Positions 1 through 12,152 of a stretch of 64,000 bases of DNA are shown one piece after another; positions within the stretch are counted from its first letter, which is position 1, and each line of letters begins with the position of its first letter. The position numbers were made by a program, and so were the translations under genes. The notes beneath the pieces are model-generated. The model worked only from the letters and a program-made list of their open reading frames with translations, was not told the origin of the DNA and ran no database searches. This DNA is from Gentiana macrophylla. Lineage: Eukaryota > Streptophyta > Magnoliopsida > Gentianales > Gentianaceae. The DNA lies in contig JAOBSW010000948.1 of assembly GCA_026214975.1 (NCBI GenBank), forward strand, positions 1 to 64,000, in the 5' to 3' direction.

Positions 1-389
1 TTACCTCCAACTTAATCGAAACATTGTCCCAATGTGTAAGATGAAAAAAATGAAAAATGAAAAGGAACTTAGCCGGTTAAGGCGGAACCAAAGAAGAAGT
101 GGATCGTCATTATACATCATCGGGCTCATGTAAGTAGTCCATGAAGAATGCTGGCTAATTAACTCAAACAAACCAAGAAGAATAGTGGTGACAGAAACCG
201 TATAATACAATTGCGGCAAAAGAGAAAATAATTAACTCCCAAACAAATTAAGCCGTCAAAAGCATTATATTATAATTCTGCTACATCAACTAGATAGGAA
301 AGAAAAATAAAATAAAAAAAGTAAAAACAAGAAAATGGAATTAACAACAACGAAAAGAAAGAAAACTAATCCTCATCAGATTAACCCTC
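1..389. other. Untranslatable tail of the Athila-like internal region
   Basis: AT-rich stretch beyond the Transposase_32-type ORF. A 72-codon minus-strand frame at 1-219 is hydrophobic but matches nothing I recognise. No LTR edge is visible, so the 3' LTR of the surrounding minus-strand element probably lies to the left of the window. Confidence 0.4.
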
Positions 390-1430
390 CTAGTCGTCTC
401 TAGGCTCAAAACCGGGAGGAGGTGCAGAACTTGAGGCAGCAGCGGCCGAGGATGAGGCTCGGTGATGTGGGGCAGTCCTAGGTGGTGGGATCGATGGAGG
501 TACGCCAAAAAAGTCTATAATCCTATCTTTCTTGCGATGCAGACTCGCAATTTCTCTCGAGTGCTCCTCTAGCAAGGCTCTCTGAGTCCGGGGTGCTCCG
601 AGGACCGGAGTACGCTCTCTCTCAGCTCTCTGACCGACCCGTCTTGGTACTTTTTGAACCGGCGTGTGGCGATCATTAGCTCGGTCTTCCCGATCATCGC
701 GGCGACAAATTTTCACCTCGTCCTCCAAAGCAAACATGTCAATCATCGGCCCGTATGGTAACGCCTTCGGCTTTCGGATGTGGCGGCAAGCTCGTGAATA
801 CGGCTATGCATCAAGAGGCCCGATGTTATTTGGAGATCCTGCTCAGATAAAACATCAAATCCACCATCTTAGTGGTAGCGAGACCGTGTGCTTGGTCGGT
901 GAAGGCGGCACAAACAAATCTGTTGAGCATCTTCCGTTCCCCAGGATAACTCATTCTCTAGGAAGATGGTGGGGGCTCCAATAGGATTACGCTTCCATTG
1001 CACCCCAAAAAATTCAGCTATTATGTTCACCCACTCGAGATCTTCATTGTTACTCGAGGATGTGTACTCATCCGGGACCACCGGTGGATTTCGAACCCCA
1101 AAATGAGCATTGATCCGCTCAATAGAAAATTCAACTTTAATCCCTCGGACCATAGCAAATGAAACTCCGGGGTTGTGCGAAACATAAGCATAGAATTCCC
1201 GTACCACCGTGGCGTTGAACCGAGTCGGTGCATCTGCCATGTCCAAAAGTCTTGCTCTTGTAAGGCTCGAGGCAAGATCGATCCATAATCATCCAAATCT
1301 AACCCTCGATCTCGAGCGACTGGCCTTGCATTCCAATGCCCTCAGAACGACTCGTAGATTTCCAATGAATGGAATTGCTCAACCTCATCTATCAAAGGCT
1401 TAGCATCTCCGTGAGATAATCTGATAAAAC
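390..1430 (-). pseudogene. Transposase_32-type ORF (putative plant transposon protein domain), frameshifted
   Basis: Read on the minus strand, the frames 1430-1240, 1246-869 and 746-390 form one broken protein. The centre has the family signature: N-x-x-VVREFYAY near the start, VRGIKVEFS about 25 residues later, then the INAHFG turn. This is the pattern of the plant 'putative plant transposon protein' domain (Transposase_32, PF20167), found in plant retroelement ORFs. The C-terminal part is low complexity, rich in Pro, Ala and Ser, and preceded by a charged stretch with RAERER. At least two frame changes interrupt it, near 1240 and 860. It lies downstream of a protease relic on the same strand, so it appears to belong to the same Ty3-type element. 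The protein's biochemical role is unknown. The domain family is fairly certain; membership of this element is inferred. Confidence 0.65.
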
Positions 1431-2789
1431 CTTTGGGACGAGCAGATAATCGGCTACGGCAGGACCAATCTGGATGGTAAGGACTCGATAGTGAAGTTGT
1501 TTCTAAAAAAGTTACCTCGATAAACCGGAGGTAGGGCTCAGTTTCTTGGCTGAATTTTTTCGGGTTTCTTTCACGGACCGTGCCTCGATAATAAAAGATG
1601 AAAAATCTGCAAACACCTCACTAGCACACAGAAGACTAGACAACAACATGGATGAAGAAAATGGGTGTTTTGGTTGGTGAGAATGGAAGAAAGGTTTGAT
1701 TTTGGTGGAGGTTTGGTGGTGATAGTGGTGGTGATGGTGGCCGACTGATTTTAAGAAGAAATGAGAGATGATTGGTGATTTGAGGAGAAGATGGTAGATG
1801 AGAGTGATGATAATGGTGGTGAATGGGTGTTTTAAATAGGAAAAATGAGTGAAGGTGGAAGGATTTAGTGGGATAGTAGGTAGATGAGTAATTAAGGTGA
1901 GGGGTTTGAGGAGGTGATTGATGGGATTGAGGTGGAGTTATGGTGGAGTGTGGGAAAGATGAAAAATTTGAAAAGAGGGGAAAATGGGACGGTTTCTGCT
2001 GACTGGTGATGTCTGATGCAACGTGGTCCTCCACGTGTCTCTAAAAATTCAGCTTTTCAAACCGGCGTTTAGAAATCCAAAATCCATGCTCGGTAAACCG
2101 GAGGTAACCTCGGTTTACCGAGGCTTCCTTTCCCCAGATTTCTCTGTATTTCTCTTCTCTGCACTCTTTACTCAACCTCTCTGCTCAATTCGACCTCAAA
2201 TTGACTAGCCTCTTACTCCTTTGTTGCTATTTCCGACTCAATCTTAACCTACTTCACTAGAATCCACAACGAGTAAAAAAACCTTTCCACAACCATCGGT
2301 TTCAAGCCTAAGGGTGCGGTAGGATTAAAAAAAAGCTCGTCCCTTCATCCAACTACTTTTATTCATTCCTAATCTACCTAAGGGTTCAAGAAATAGTTTT
2401 GAGTTTATAGTCGTCAACTCAACATTCTTCAGATTTCTGATCATTCAGGGGTTGGAGCTTTAACTCGCCAAACTTTCACTCCAGAGGTTTGTACCTGTCT
2501 AGAACCTTTTTGAGCTCTCTTCCAAGCACGCCTCTCTCTCTTAGCTTATGTACTAGGTCTGCCTCTGCGTCAAGATTTAGACTTTAGACCCAAAGACTCC
2601 ACATTTTCCACTTTAAGCTCAACCCGTTCACTATGCAACACGGAAGGACTAGCTTCCGTGAGCATCTTGTTGTGGTCCTTCTCTCTCTCTCTGTCTCGAC
2701 ATTAGTCTCATGAATTCTGCTCAACGGTTTCTACTACAACCTCTCTATGCTTATGCCCTCTATCTCCATAATTTCCACCTTCCCCTGAA
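1431..2789. other. Non-coding linker of the Athila-like element
   Basis: No reverse transcriptase, RNase H or integrase motif can be read here in any frame, although these would be expected between protease and the 3' ORF of an autonomous Ty3 element. A 132-codon minus-strand frame at 1636-2034 is simple Pro/His/Ser-rich sequence made by GGTGGTGAT-like repeats and is not treated as a gene. Two copies of a CGGTAAACCG inverted motif lie at 1515-1532 and 2089-2122. Confidence 0.5.
2089..2122. repeat. Near-palindrome built from CGGTAAACCG and CGGTTTACCG
   Basis: The arms CTCGGTAAACCG and CGGTTTACCGAG face each other across about ten bases. Related pairs occur at 16768-16803, 17601-17636 and 18049-18084, all inside the same gypsy-type element, plus a partial copy at 1515-1532. 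Confidence 0.75.
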
Positions 2790-3205
2790 TCATCGTCATC
2801 TTGCAACTTTCCGGCCTATTATCCAGGGGATCTAAGATCTTAAAAGATACATCATCATTATTCAATCTCAAAGTAATCTCCCCATTATCAAAATCCATGA
2901 CTGCCCTGCTTGTCGCTAAGAAAGATCTTTCTAACAGAAGTGAGGAACTTGGGTCCTCTGGTACGTCTATAACCGTGAAATCAATTGGAAGCGAACCCTC
3001 CCGCCCTTAATCGTGCACTTCCTAAGTAGACCGGCAGGCATATCTCTAGTTCTATCGGCGAAAGTCATGGTTCGAGTTTGATTCATAACGACCGGAAGCT
3101 TAATCTTCCAGCGAAGAAGGAAAAGGTAGAATGTTGCAACTCGAGGCAGTCGTGAGACCTAATCCTATTGATATACCATTAGCAAATCGGGAGTTGGGCA
3201 TTGCT
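2790..3205 (-). pseudogene. Ty3/gypsy aspartic protease relic (C-terminal two thirds)
   Basis: Minus-strand translation in shifting frames gives the plant gypsy protease layout. There is a degraded active-site region ending in NILPF, then KLPVVMNQT, MTFADRTRDMPAG and KCTIKGGRVRF. The conserved block DFTVIDVPEDPSSSLL, ERSFLATSRAVMDF and NGEITLRL follows. The family normally has D-T/L-G-A-S at the active site; here it reads TTASS, so the catalytic Asp-Gly pair is not preserved. At least two frameshifts are present, near 3010 and 3100. The upstream part of the same polyprotein is at 16249-16619, separated by the 13-kb insertion at 3206-16248. The insertion falls just after a Gly-Asp-Pro-Ser sequence that precedes the protease in this family. 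Confidence 0.8.
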
Positions 3206-4930
3206 TGAAGGATGCAGGTTCTTAGATCTAAACAAATTAGATCTACGCAGCTAGCCGGATGGATCACGATTTATATATCAAAACACATAATTAAAGGACT
3301 TAAACTACTACAGAGGGTTAAGATCATGTTACCAATATAGGAAGAGAAGCCTTGATCTTCCGATGTGTTCTCCAAGCGGCGGTTGGTGGACACCCTTCTT
3401 GATCCTACTCGAGCCTCCTTGATATGCAACGAGAAAAATCCGAAGATTTTTCCAACTCATTTCCTAAGAATAGAGGCCGAAAATTTTTCGCCAATTCTCT
3501 CGGTGAATAGTGACGTGAATAGTACCTTTTATTAGACTTGGGAGAACTCTCTTTACATAGGAGAGTAATCAATGTCCTCCAAGGATTAAATAATTAAGTG
3601 ATAATTATCACATTAATCCTTTTCCAAATAAAAGATAAATAAAATGATTATCCCAAACAAATTAGGATAAATCCTATTATTATCTAATATTCCATGAATT
3701 ATCATTTAACAAATAAATGATAAATCACATGTCAAATAATTATCCAAGAAAACTAATTTCTCTCAATTAATTAACAAATATTACGCCACCTTTGGGGTTC
3801 AAAAGCCCACATAAAATGTCTTTTATGTGTATTATATTATTTAGCCCAACTAAATAATATCCATGCATATCAATTAATTAGCCCAGCCAATTAATTATCA
3901 CTGAGGCCCAAGTAACAAGATTACTAGTCCGAATTACAGAAACCACATCGGGGACCATGGACCTATAACCAGTAGCTCCAATAATTAATTATTCATCGAA
4001 CAGAAAGTACATTAATTATTAATTCCGGGATACGCCACCATAAACCCGGCCCGAACTCTACCCGATTATAGATGTATACTTATACTCAACCCATAGAGGC
4101 GAATAAGCGTCCATTGATATAATCACTACATACGGATTAACCCTCCATAGACTGTCCATTCTGAGTGGGAAGTCTCCGTGAACCCGACTCAGAATATCTT
4201 ATCCTTATTTACCATTAACCCCCTAATGATCAATTAGTACACATATCTGACTAGTAGCTAATTAGTCAAATGTGAACTCCCGGGATCGATCACTTTCTTA
4301 GGGCTAACAAACAAGGGGACTGTCTCTCTACTTCCCGCAGGAAGGAATGGATTCCATGTCTGTGAAAATCGAGAACTACTCACTCATGCGGAGATAGTGC
4401 CAATGAGAAGTGGCTTGGAACACATATTTAAGTGAACCGTAACTCAACACATCAAACACTACCCGGGACAAGCGGCACCACAGTGATCACCTCAGATTAA
4501 GGTTGATCCATATATGATCATCTAATGATTTAATAAGATTCTCGATTACGGAATTATACCGAGAAATCTGATTAAATCGGTCCAGTCCTATATGAATGCC
4601 ATCATATATAAATGCCCCACGTAGGTACCCTCTACCGGCATCCGGATAAGACTATCACACCCTAAGGTGCAGGCGCATTATTGGTGTTTTAATCAAGAGA
4701 CCCTAAACTCGATTAAGTTCACCACGGACTAACATTTAAGTGTATCACCACTAACTCAATCCTCACGTGCATTCCATGCACCTTTGAGTTAAGCGATTAC
4801 ATCTTGATATACTTAGGGTTTGCGGCGATGTATTACTTACAAGCACAAAGCAAGTAATAAGGTGAGATAAATTACATCATTCATTATTAAAAACAATTAC
4901 ACAAATTGTCTTTCGGCACTACACCTAACA
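3206..4930 (-). repeat. 3' LTR of the LARD-like element
   Basis: 1725 bp. On the minus strand it begins TGTTAGG and ends CTTCA, the canonical TG...CA form. It is preceded on that strand by the purine tract AAGTGGGAGAT (4931-4941), which marks it as the 3' LTR. It aligns along its full length with 10426-12152. Confidence 0.9.
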
Positions 4931-4945
4931 ATCTCCCACTTGCGA
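4931..4945 (-). other. Polypurine tract of the LARD-like element
   Basis: The minus strand reads GCAAGTGGGAGAT directly against the LTR start. The same tract recurs after the middle LTR at 12153-12167. It primes plus-strand DNA synthesis in LTR retrotransposons. Confidence 0.85.
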
Positions 4946-7900
4946 AATGACAAGCAGCGATTGTTTTAGAGCACACCCTTTCTCATCTTATTCACAACAC
5001 TCTCCCACTTGCTCTAAAAGCGGATGAGATATATTCCTCAAAGCCGTACCCTCCAAGCACCAGACTTGGTACACTCGATCGATTTGGTTGTCGGCCCGAG
5101 ACGAAAGCGTTGCGGTCCATCTAATCAGCGGTACTCTCTCTCAATATGCTTTTGACCTCTGGTGGTCGAGAAGATCCTTCTAAGCTATTTCTTCACTTGT
5201 TTTCACAATGAAGTGATATCGGCTTATCGGACACGGAATTACTCCCGAGACCAAAAAGGAAATTCTAAGCACTATGAGTAAACAGAGCCGAGATCAGCGT
5301 AATGATCATCCTTAATCGACTACAAGTCGAGAATCGGTATAGTCAACCATATTCAAGTTTGCACCTGAATATACAAGCATATGATTCTCGTTCTCTAAAG
5401 ATACTTGAGGGCGATTACTAAATCGCTACTTATTGCTCAAATCCAAGATTCGATTACTATTGACTTATAATAACTCGACTTGCCGTTATCCAAGAGAGAC
5501 TTACATCCCATTTTCTCTTTATCCGGAGATTTAGAGAATCATTCACGAGAGGTAGGGTAGGACTACTCTCGATGAATGGTGCAACCGTATATGCATAATC
5601 ATCTTATTCAATAAGATAGGTGGGATAGCCAATGACTCATTCTTGTGAATTTGACCGAATCAAATTCTTAGAATATAGTCAATTCTCTCATCGAGAGAAT
5701 CCAGGCGTGTCAGTTTCCGACTTTAGATAGCACACTCATCTCAATTTCCAACCGTTTCAAGGTGTTATCATTCATGAACACTAATACTACTACTTTACCA
5801 ATATTGATATTCGGTCTACAAAAAGACTTATCAATATTTTGGTCAAGTCCACATATTTTAAAACATGTGACTTTTAAATGACCGAGAGGTTCTCTTAAAT
5901 CCACAAAGGATATAAGCCATGGCAGCCTCCTACCAAAGGTTCTTTACGAATGAATTAAGATATCGTTAGTCTACGCAAAAGGTCTTAGGGAATCACCCCT
6001 ATCTTACGCTTTGTAACGAATCCGTTATTCATTCTTAGCTAAAACCCTACGCTCGAATGAATTGATTCCGTTGTTCGGCAAGAAAGTCTCGAGGAATCAC
6101 CCCTATTTTACGCTTTAACTAAATCTAGCAAGCGAGTGGTGAGAGAGTTCAAGGTGCGGTTAACTCTCTACTTGTCGGGAATCACTTTATACCACTCAAC
6201 TTTCTTATTTGAAAGTTTAAACTTTCCTATTCATTCGACTCTTTTCGTGTAGATCCAATTGCTCCCACTGGGCTCGAGACACTCAGGTGGTTCTACAAGA
6301 GGTGAAAGAAGCTGGAGTACCAAAACTCCATTCACCAGGGTTAAGGTTTTCAAACCAACCTCTATAATCGAGAATCTATCTGACCCACCAAGAGCCATAT
6401 GTTATCAATCACCCCAAAGAGATTATAAAGTCCACAAAATCACAATGGGTCAACGGTTAAACCATATACCCCACCGTGTGTCTTGGGTGGATTGACATTA
6501 CGATCTAGTAGTATTTATCGGTGTAATCACCAACAACCGATGTGGTCCGATTAAATCGATAGTAACTACCTTTGGGTAACCGTACTCTCAAGGTTTAAGG
6601 TTGTTACTTATAGATTCTATCAGAAGGCTTGTGACGAGTTCAACCGTCACTTTCGATCTCAAGAATCTTATAATCAACCTTCACTCGTCTCATTAAGATG
6701 TTTCACAAGCAATCACAATCCGAGCGTATCGCATAAAATTTCGATCCTACCTTTAAGCATTAAATGCTAAATGCCTACATTTATGGAAGTGGTGTGAACC
6801 GAATTCACTCCTTATCCATAAACTCACTAGCATCTTCTAGTAGACTTCTCGGTTTACATAATAATGTTAACCGTTATTTTACAGCAATTATCTTAATCGA
6901 GTTTAGCGAGTGTATTGTAGCATATCAATAACTATATAGGGCAAGTCTATGGTTTCTTCCTCGGTGAGAAACATTCCACTAGGAGGCGGGCCGAGCATCG
7001 ATCCCAAGACTATGCGATAGCCTATTTACGAGCATGGAATACTCTATTCTCTGCTAAAATCGAGAGACACCTCCTCGTATTCTTTCGATAAACCAACCAG
7101 TGTTTTGAGTAGTTATCGACGAGAATGTCACCACTCAAAATCTCCCACTAGCTTGTATCTCTCACTAGACCCCGAAGGTCATGGTGAACAAGCTATGTTA
7201 CCCTTCAAAACTATTACCCTTTCCCGATTGAAAAGAAACTTAGTCATTGTTCCTTTGAGATAGTGTTCCAAGGCTGGGAGATAGGAATCACCCTTAGCCG
7301 GTCAGCGGTCTTGTCTCTAGGATATATGCACTAATTAATAGATATTGAAAGGTCGTTTATCTTAATACGAAACCTTTTACCTTTAATAGTTTTAGATGTG
7401 TTACACGTACTTATTCAATTTGTTCTAAGTGGTTACGACTTTATCAACAAAAGTCCAGTCTCGGATTCGTACTACAAATGTCATATTCACTTTCTATGTG
7501 GCAACAATATATCGAGTTGAAAGTGAATCCAATTGTTTCAACGAATCGTAAGAAACGAAAAATAATTTTTTCGTGATATTCAAGGATAGAATCGAAATTC
7601 ATTTCCTTATATCACTCCCACTATTCCAATTTGAAATTACGCTTCGTTGTTACTTTATTAATGCATGCTTTATTGTTCTTCCAAAGAACTAAGCCACTTT
7701 GAGTCAAGTTACTCGGTTAAGAAAGTCGCTAAGGATTCATTGGTTAGTGATCCGAAATCACTTTCCTTATCCTATACTTTCTTTAATTAATGTTTCGGTT
7801 TAGCCTCAAAACTTCAGTTAAGATGATTAACACTTATAGACCTTCTTTCCCATTCTTAACTTTCCTTAAAAGGAATAGTCTTGAACTAGCGATTCGTTTG

Positions 7901-10409
7901 AGTAGACACTACTCGTGAAGCGTGGGATGTCTAATAAAAGCGTTACCTTGTGGGAATGATTTTCTAATAAATTAGAAAAACATAATATAAAAGCTCCCAC
8001 TAGTTTATCGGTTCCAAATACCGTCTAACTAAAGCGACACTTTAATTTATGATTCTCCAATTTTTCTATCGAGAAAAATTCTCGTGTAGACACTTACACA
8101 ATTCACTAGAAGAATTTTATCGTCCCAATCATCTTTCAAACTAACTACGGTTGTCTCTCGTTCGCATGAGTGACAAAGATGACATGCCTATTTACGTCAC
8201 TTAAGTCTTGAAGGCTCAGGAGAAATATCTCTTCCGAAAAATTAATCGCATGTAAGATCAATAAGTACAACGTTCTAGTTACTTACCACTTTTAACGAAG
8301 CCATTACTAGTCAATTTTACACTAGCGAGTCTAGTACCATAGAGAGATATGTATAACAGATTGTAAATAAAATTGATGAAAAATAAATCCAAATCATACA
8401 CTACTAAAATTTTAGGAACATAAACTAAGTACTTATAGTCTATCCTACCGTGCCAAGGATTTAATCTAACGCCTCAAAGTGCGCCTTAGGGTAGGTCAAA
8501 GAGGTTTCAATTAATATTGAAGATCGATTGAGAATCGAACATCTCATTTGTGATCGTCAATCACCTTTCCTTTTCAGCCAAGGTATTACCAAAATACCCT
8601 TTATGAGTGTAACATCATTGTTTGAGATCTTTAGATAGACCCGAGTGTGCGCTTTAGGGTCGGTCGGTGACCCGACGAGTACCCAAAATCCTATCCTTTC
8701 GGAGACCAAGCCTTGAATTTTGATAGCGGTGAAGGCCTTCCCAGGGGGCGAAATCAAAAGCCGCACGGCGTCACCATTCTCTCACGTTGCTTGTGTCAAC
8801 AGTAGAGGCCGTGGGGTCGGCTGTCGCCTCTCCCGCTCCCACTCAATATTTTGAAAAAGTGGTGGGTTTACTGATCACGTTTTTGGACTTGATGTTTCAT
8901 TAAGGAACAATAAATCATAGGCCCGAATGTTGTCGGTTATGTGGGCTAGCCCACCCGACCTATTCGTTAGAACATATGTGGCCGTCGGACGGGTCAAGGC
9001 TAGGAGAGCTCCGTTGAGCCGTAGCGGCTCTTCGGATGGCTCAGTATTGCCAGACCCCCGTGCAAACGCCACACGTGGAGGGTGAAGTCGATTGAGCCGT
9101 AGCTACTGTTGACCACCCAACCGTGGTTAAACCACTTTCGAACCTGTTTGCCCGTGATTATCCAATCCTTAAACATCAAACATTCACGTAGACACTACGA
9201 ACAAAAAGCGTAATCTCGTCTTTAGGTAAGGTGGAATTCACCAAGAATCAACACCTTAACCGCGAGGTTTCGGGATTTTACTCCTTATGCTTTCGCAGAG
9301 TGGGATTCACCGAGAATCCATCACCCAACCTCGACGATTGAAAAACCCGTGTTCCTCGGTTTTTACCCTAATTAGTTTCTAATTAATATCAAACAATTAA
9401 TTAAAACTAATCGTGTGTTTTATACATGCCTAACTAATTCCTCGAATTAATTTCTACATGTATGCATATGGAGTGGAATTCATGATATGATGCATGTCAT
9501 GGCAATTTTCCGGTTCTACTCATACAATCTACACATGTATACTAGTGCGGAAAATAAACACCGAGATGGACCGTTGGCACTGCGTAACTAATCTACTCGA
9601 AAATAAATTAAAACCCTAATCTGCAGCTGTTAAGAATCTTCGACGATCGGAATATCAAACGAACTCGGATCGGGACGAAACTTTCCAGATCTGATCTTCA
9701 TTCTTCGGACTTGAAGATGGACGGTCGGATTGGAGCTTTGACTTGTCAATATTCCTCAGTGAGCCGCCCAACTTGCTGCTGAAACAGACTCTTACAGCAG
9801 CGCATCATTTACTTCCCGAGGACGATCGGAGATCAAGATGAATCCCGATCGTCCTGAAAATTTTATCTCACGTCCAAAACTCCATGATTATCGATCTGAC
9901 CGGTCGGATTTTAATTTGAACGGTCCAATTGTTCCCAGAAAATCGAAGAAGTCACAGTTAGGGTTTCTGTGAATCCTGCGTTTTTCTGTTACAGCAGCCA
10001 CTTCGCAGCAACGAACGGAAACCCAAACGGACTCTGATCGACACAAAAATTTGTGGGATTGTTCATCAACTTCCAATCTTGATTCTGACCGGAGGGATCT
10101 TCATTTTAACGGCTCAAACAACGGGAAAAACGAAAAGACTAAACAGCTAATGTACAGATCTATTTTCTGGAAATTAAAATTGCAATAATACATAAATTAC
10201 ATAATTTCCTATACTCATATGAACGAATTTTCATCGTTTATATGAGTTTCTGATAGATCTAACGGAAAACGGTGCCAACCCCAATCCATCTCTTCAACCT
10301 CAACAACCAATCATTATCAATGCATAAAACAATAAATAAAGTTTACTCACATGCAATTCCACTCCTTTAAATCGTTTAACTATGACTATGACTATATAAA
10401 TCGTGGAAC
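4946..10409 (-). other. Internal region A of the LARD-like element, non-coding
   Basis: About 5.5 kb with no ORF above 90 codons and no recognisable gag, protease, integrase, RT or RNase H motif on either strand. A short motif resembling GGAATCACCCCTA recurs (near 5990, 6090, 6178 and 7286). The first 3.8 kb are repeated at 12168-15974; the part from about 8746 to 10409 is unique to this copy. Confidence 0.75.
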
Positions 10410-10425
10410 CTGGCTCCGATACCAC
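10410..10425 (-). other. tRNA-Met primer-binding site of the LARD-like element
   Basis: The minus strand reads TGGTATCGGAGCC just inside the LTR end. This resembles the plant tRNA-iMet primer site TGGTATCAGAGC with one substitution. It fixes the orientation: the LTR at 10426-12152 is the 5' LTR of internal copy A. Confidence 0.85.
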
Positions 10426-12152
10426 ATGAAGGATGCAGGTTCTTAGATCTAAACAAATTAGATCTACGCGCAGCGGATGGATCACGATTTATATATCAAA
10501 ACACATAATTAAAGGACTTAAACTACTACAAGGGGTTAAGATCATGTTACCAATATAGGGAAGAGAAGCCTCGATCTTCCGATGTGTTCTCCAAAGCGGT
10601 TGGTGGACACCCTTCTTGATCTACGAGCCTCCTTGATATGCAACAGAGAAAAATCCCGAAGATTTTTCCAACTCGAACCCTAAGAATAGAGGTAGAAATT
10701 TTTTACCAATTTCTCTCGGTGAATAGTGACGTGAATAGTACCTTTTTTATTAGACTTGGGAGAACTCTCTTTACATAGGAGAGTAATCAATGTCCTCCAA
10801 GGATTAAATAATTAAGTGATAATTATCACATTAATCCTTTTCCAAATAAAAGATAAATAAAATGATTATCCCAAACAAATTAGGATAAATCCTATTATTA
10901 TCTAATATTCCATGAATTATCATTTAACAAATAAATGATAAATCACATGTCAAATAATTATCCAAGAAAACTAATTTCTCTCTAATTAATTAACAAATAT
11001 TGGCGCCACCTTTGGGGTTCAAAAAGCCCACATAAAATGTCTTTTATGTGTATTATATTATTTAAGCCCAACTAAATAATATCCATGCATATCAATTAAT
11101 TAATTTCACCAATTAATTATCATTTGAGGCCCAAGTAACAAGATTACTAGTCCGAATTACGTAAAACCACATCGGGGACCATGGACCTATAACAGTATTT
11201 CCAATAATTAATTATTCATCGAGCAGAAAGTACATTAATTATTAATTCCGGGATTACGCCACCATAAACCCAAATCGAACTCTACCGATTATAGATGTAT
11301 ACTTATACTCAACCCATAAGCTTAATAAGCGTCCATTGATATAATCACTACATACGGATTAACCTCCATAGATCGCCCATTCCGACAGTGGGAAGTCTCC
11401 GTGAACCCGACTGAGAATATCTTATCCTTATTTACCATTAACCCCTAATGATCAATTAGTACACATATCGACTAGTAGCTAATTAGTCAAATGTGAACTC
11501 CGGGATCGATCACTTTCTTAGGGCTAACAAACAAGGGATTGTCTCTCTACTTCCCAGCAGGAAGGAATGGATTCCATGTCCGTGAAAATCAGAACTACTC
11601 ACTCATCCGGAGATAGTGCCAATGAGAAGTGGCTTGGAACACATATTTAAGTGAACCGTAACTAACACATCAAACACTACCCGGGACAAGCGACACCACG
11701 TGATCACCTCAGGATTATGGTTGATCCATATATGATCATCTAATGATTTAATAAGATTCCTCGATTACGGAATTATACCGAGAAATACAGATTAAATCGG
11801 TCGATCTATATGAATGCCATCATATATAAATGCCTGGCGTAGGTACCTCTACCGACAGTCCGGATAAGATTATCACACCCTAAGGTGTTAGGCGCATTAT
11901 TGGTGTTTTAATCAAGAGACCCTAAACTCGATTAAGTTCACCACGGACTAACGATTTAAGTGTATCACCACTAACTCAATCCTCACGCGTGCATTCCATG
12001 CACCTTTGAGTAATGATTACATCTTGATATACTTAGGGTTTGCAAGCAGATGTATTACTTACAAGCACAAAGCAAGTAATAAGGTGAGATAAATTTCATC
12101 ATTCATTATTAAAAACAATTACACAAATTGTCTTTCGGGCACTACACCTAAC
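10426..12152 (-). repeat. Middle LTR, shared between the two internal copies
   Basis: 1727 bp with the same termini as the first LTR. One side carries the primer site of copy A and the other the purine tract of copy B. It therefore serves as 5' LTR of one unit and 3' LTR of the next, as expected of an element enlarged by unequal LTR recombination. Confidence 0.9.

Noticed and set aside
1636..2034. 132-codon minus-strand ORF
   Set aside because: Its sequence is Pro/His/Ser low complexity from GGTGGTGAT-like repeats, with no domain, inside a non-coding retroelement stretch.
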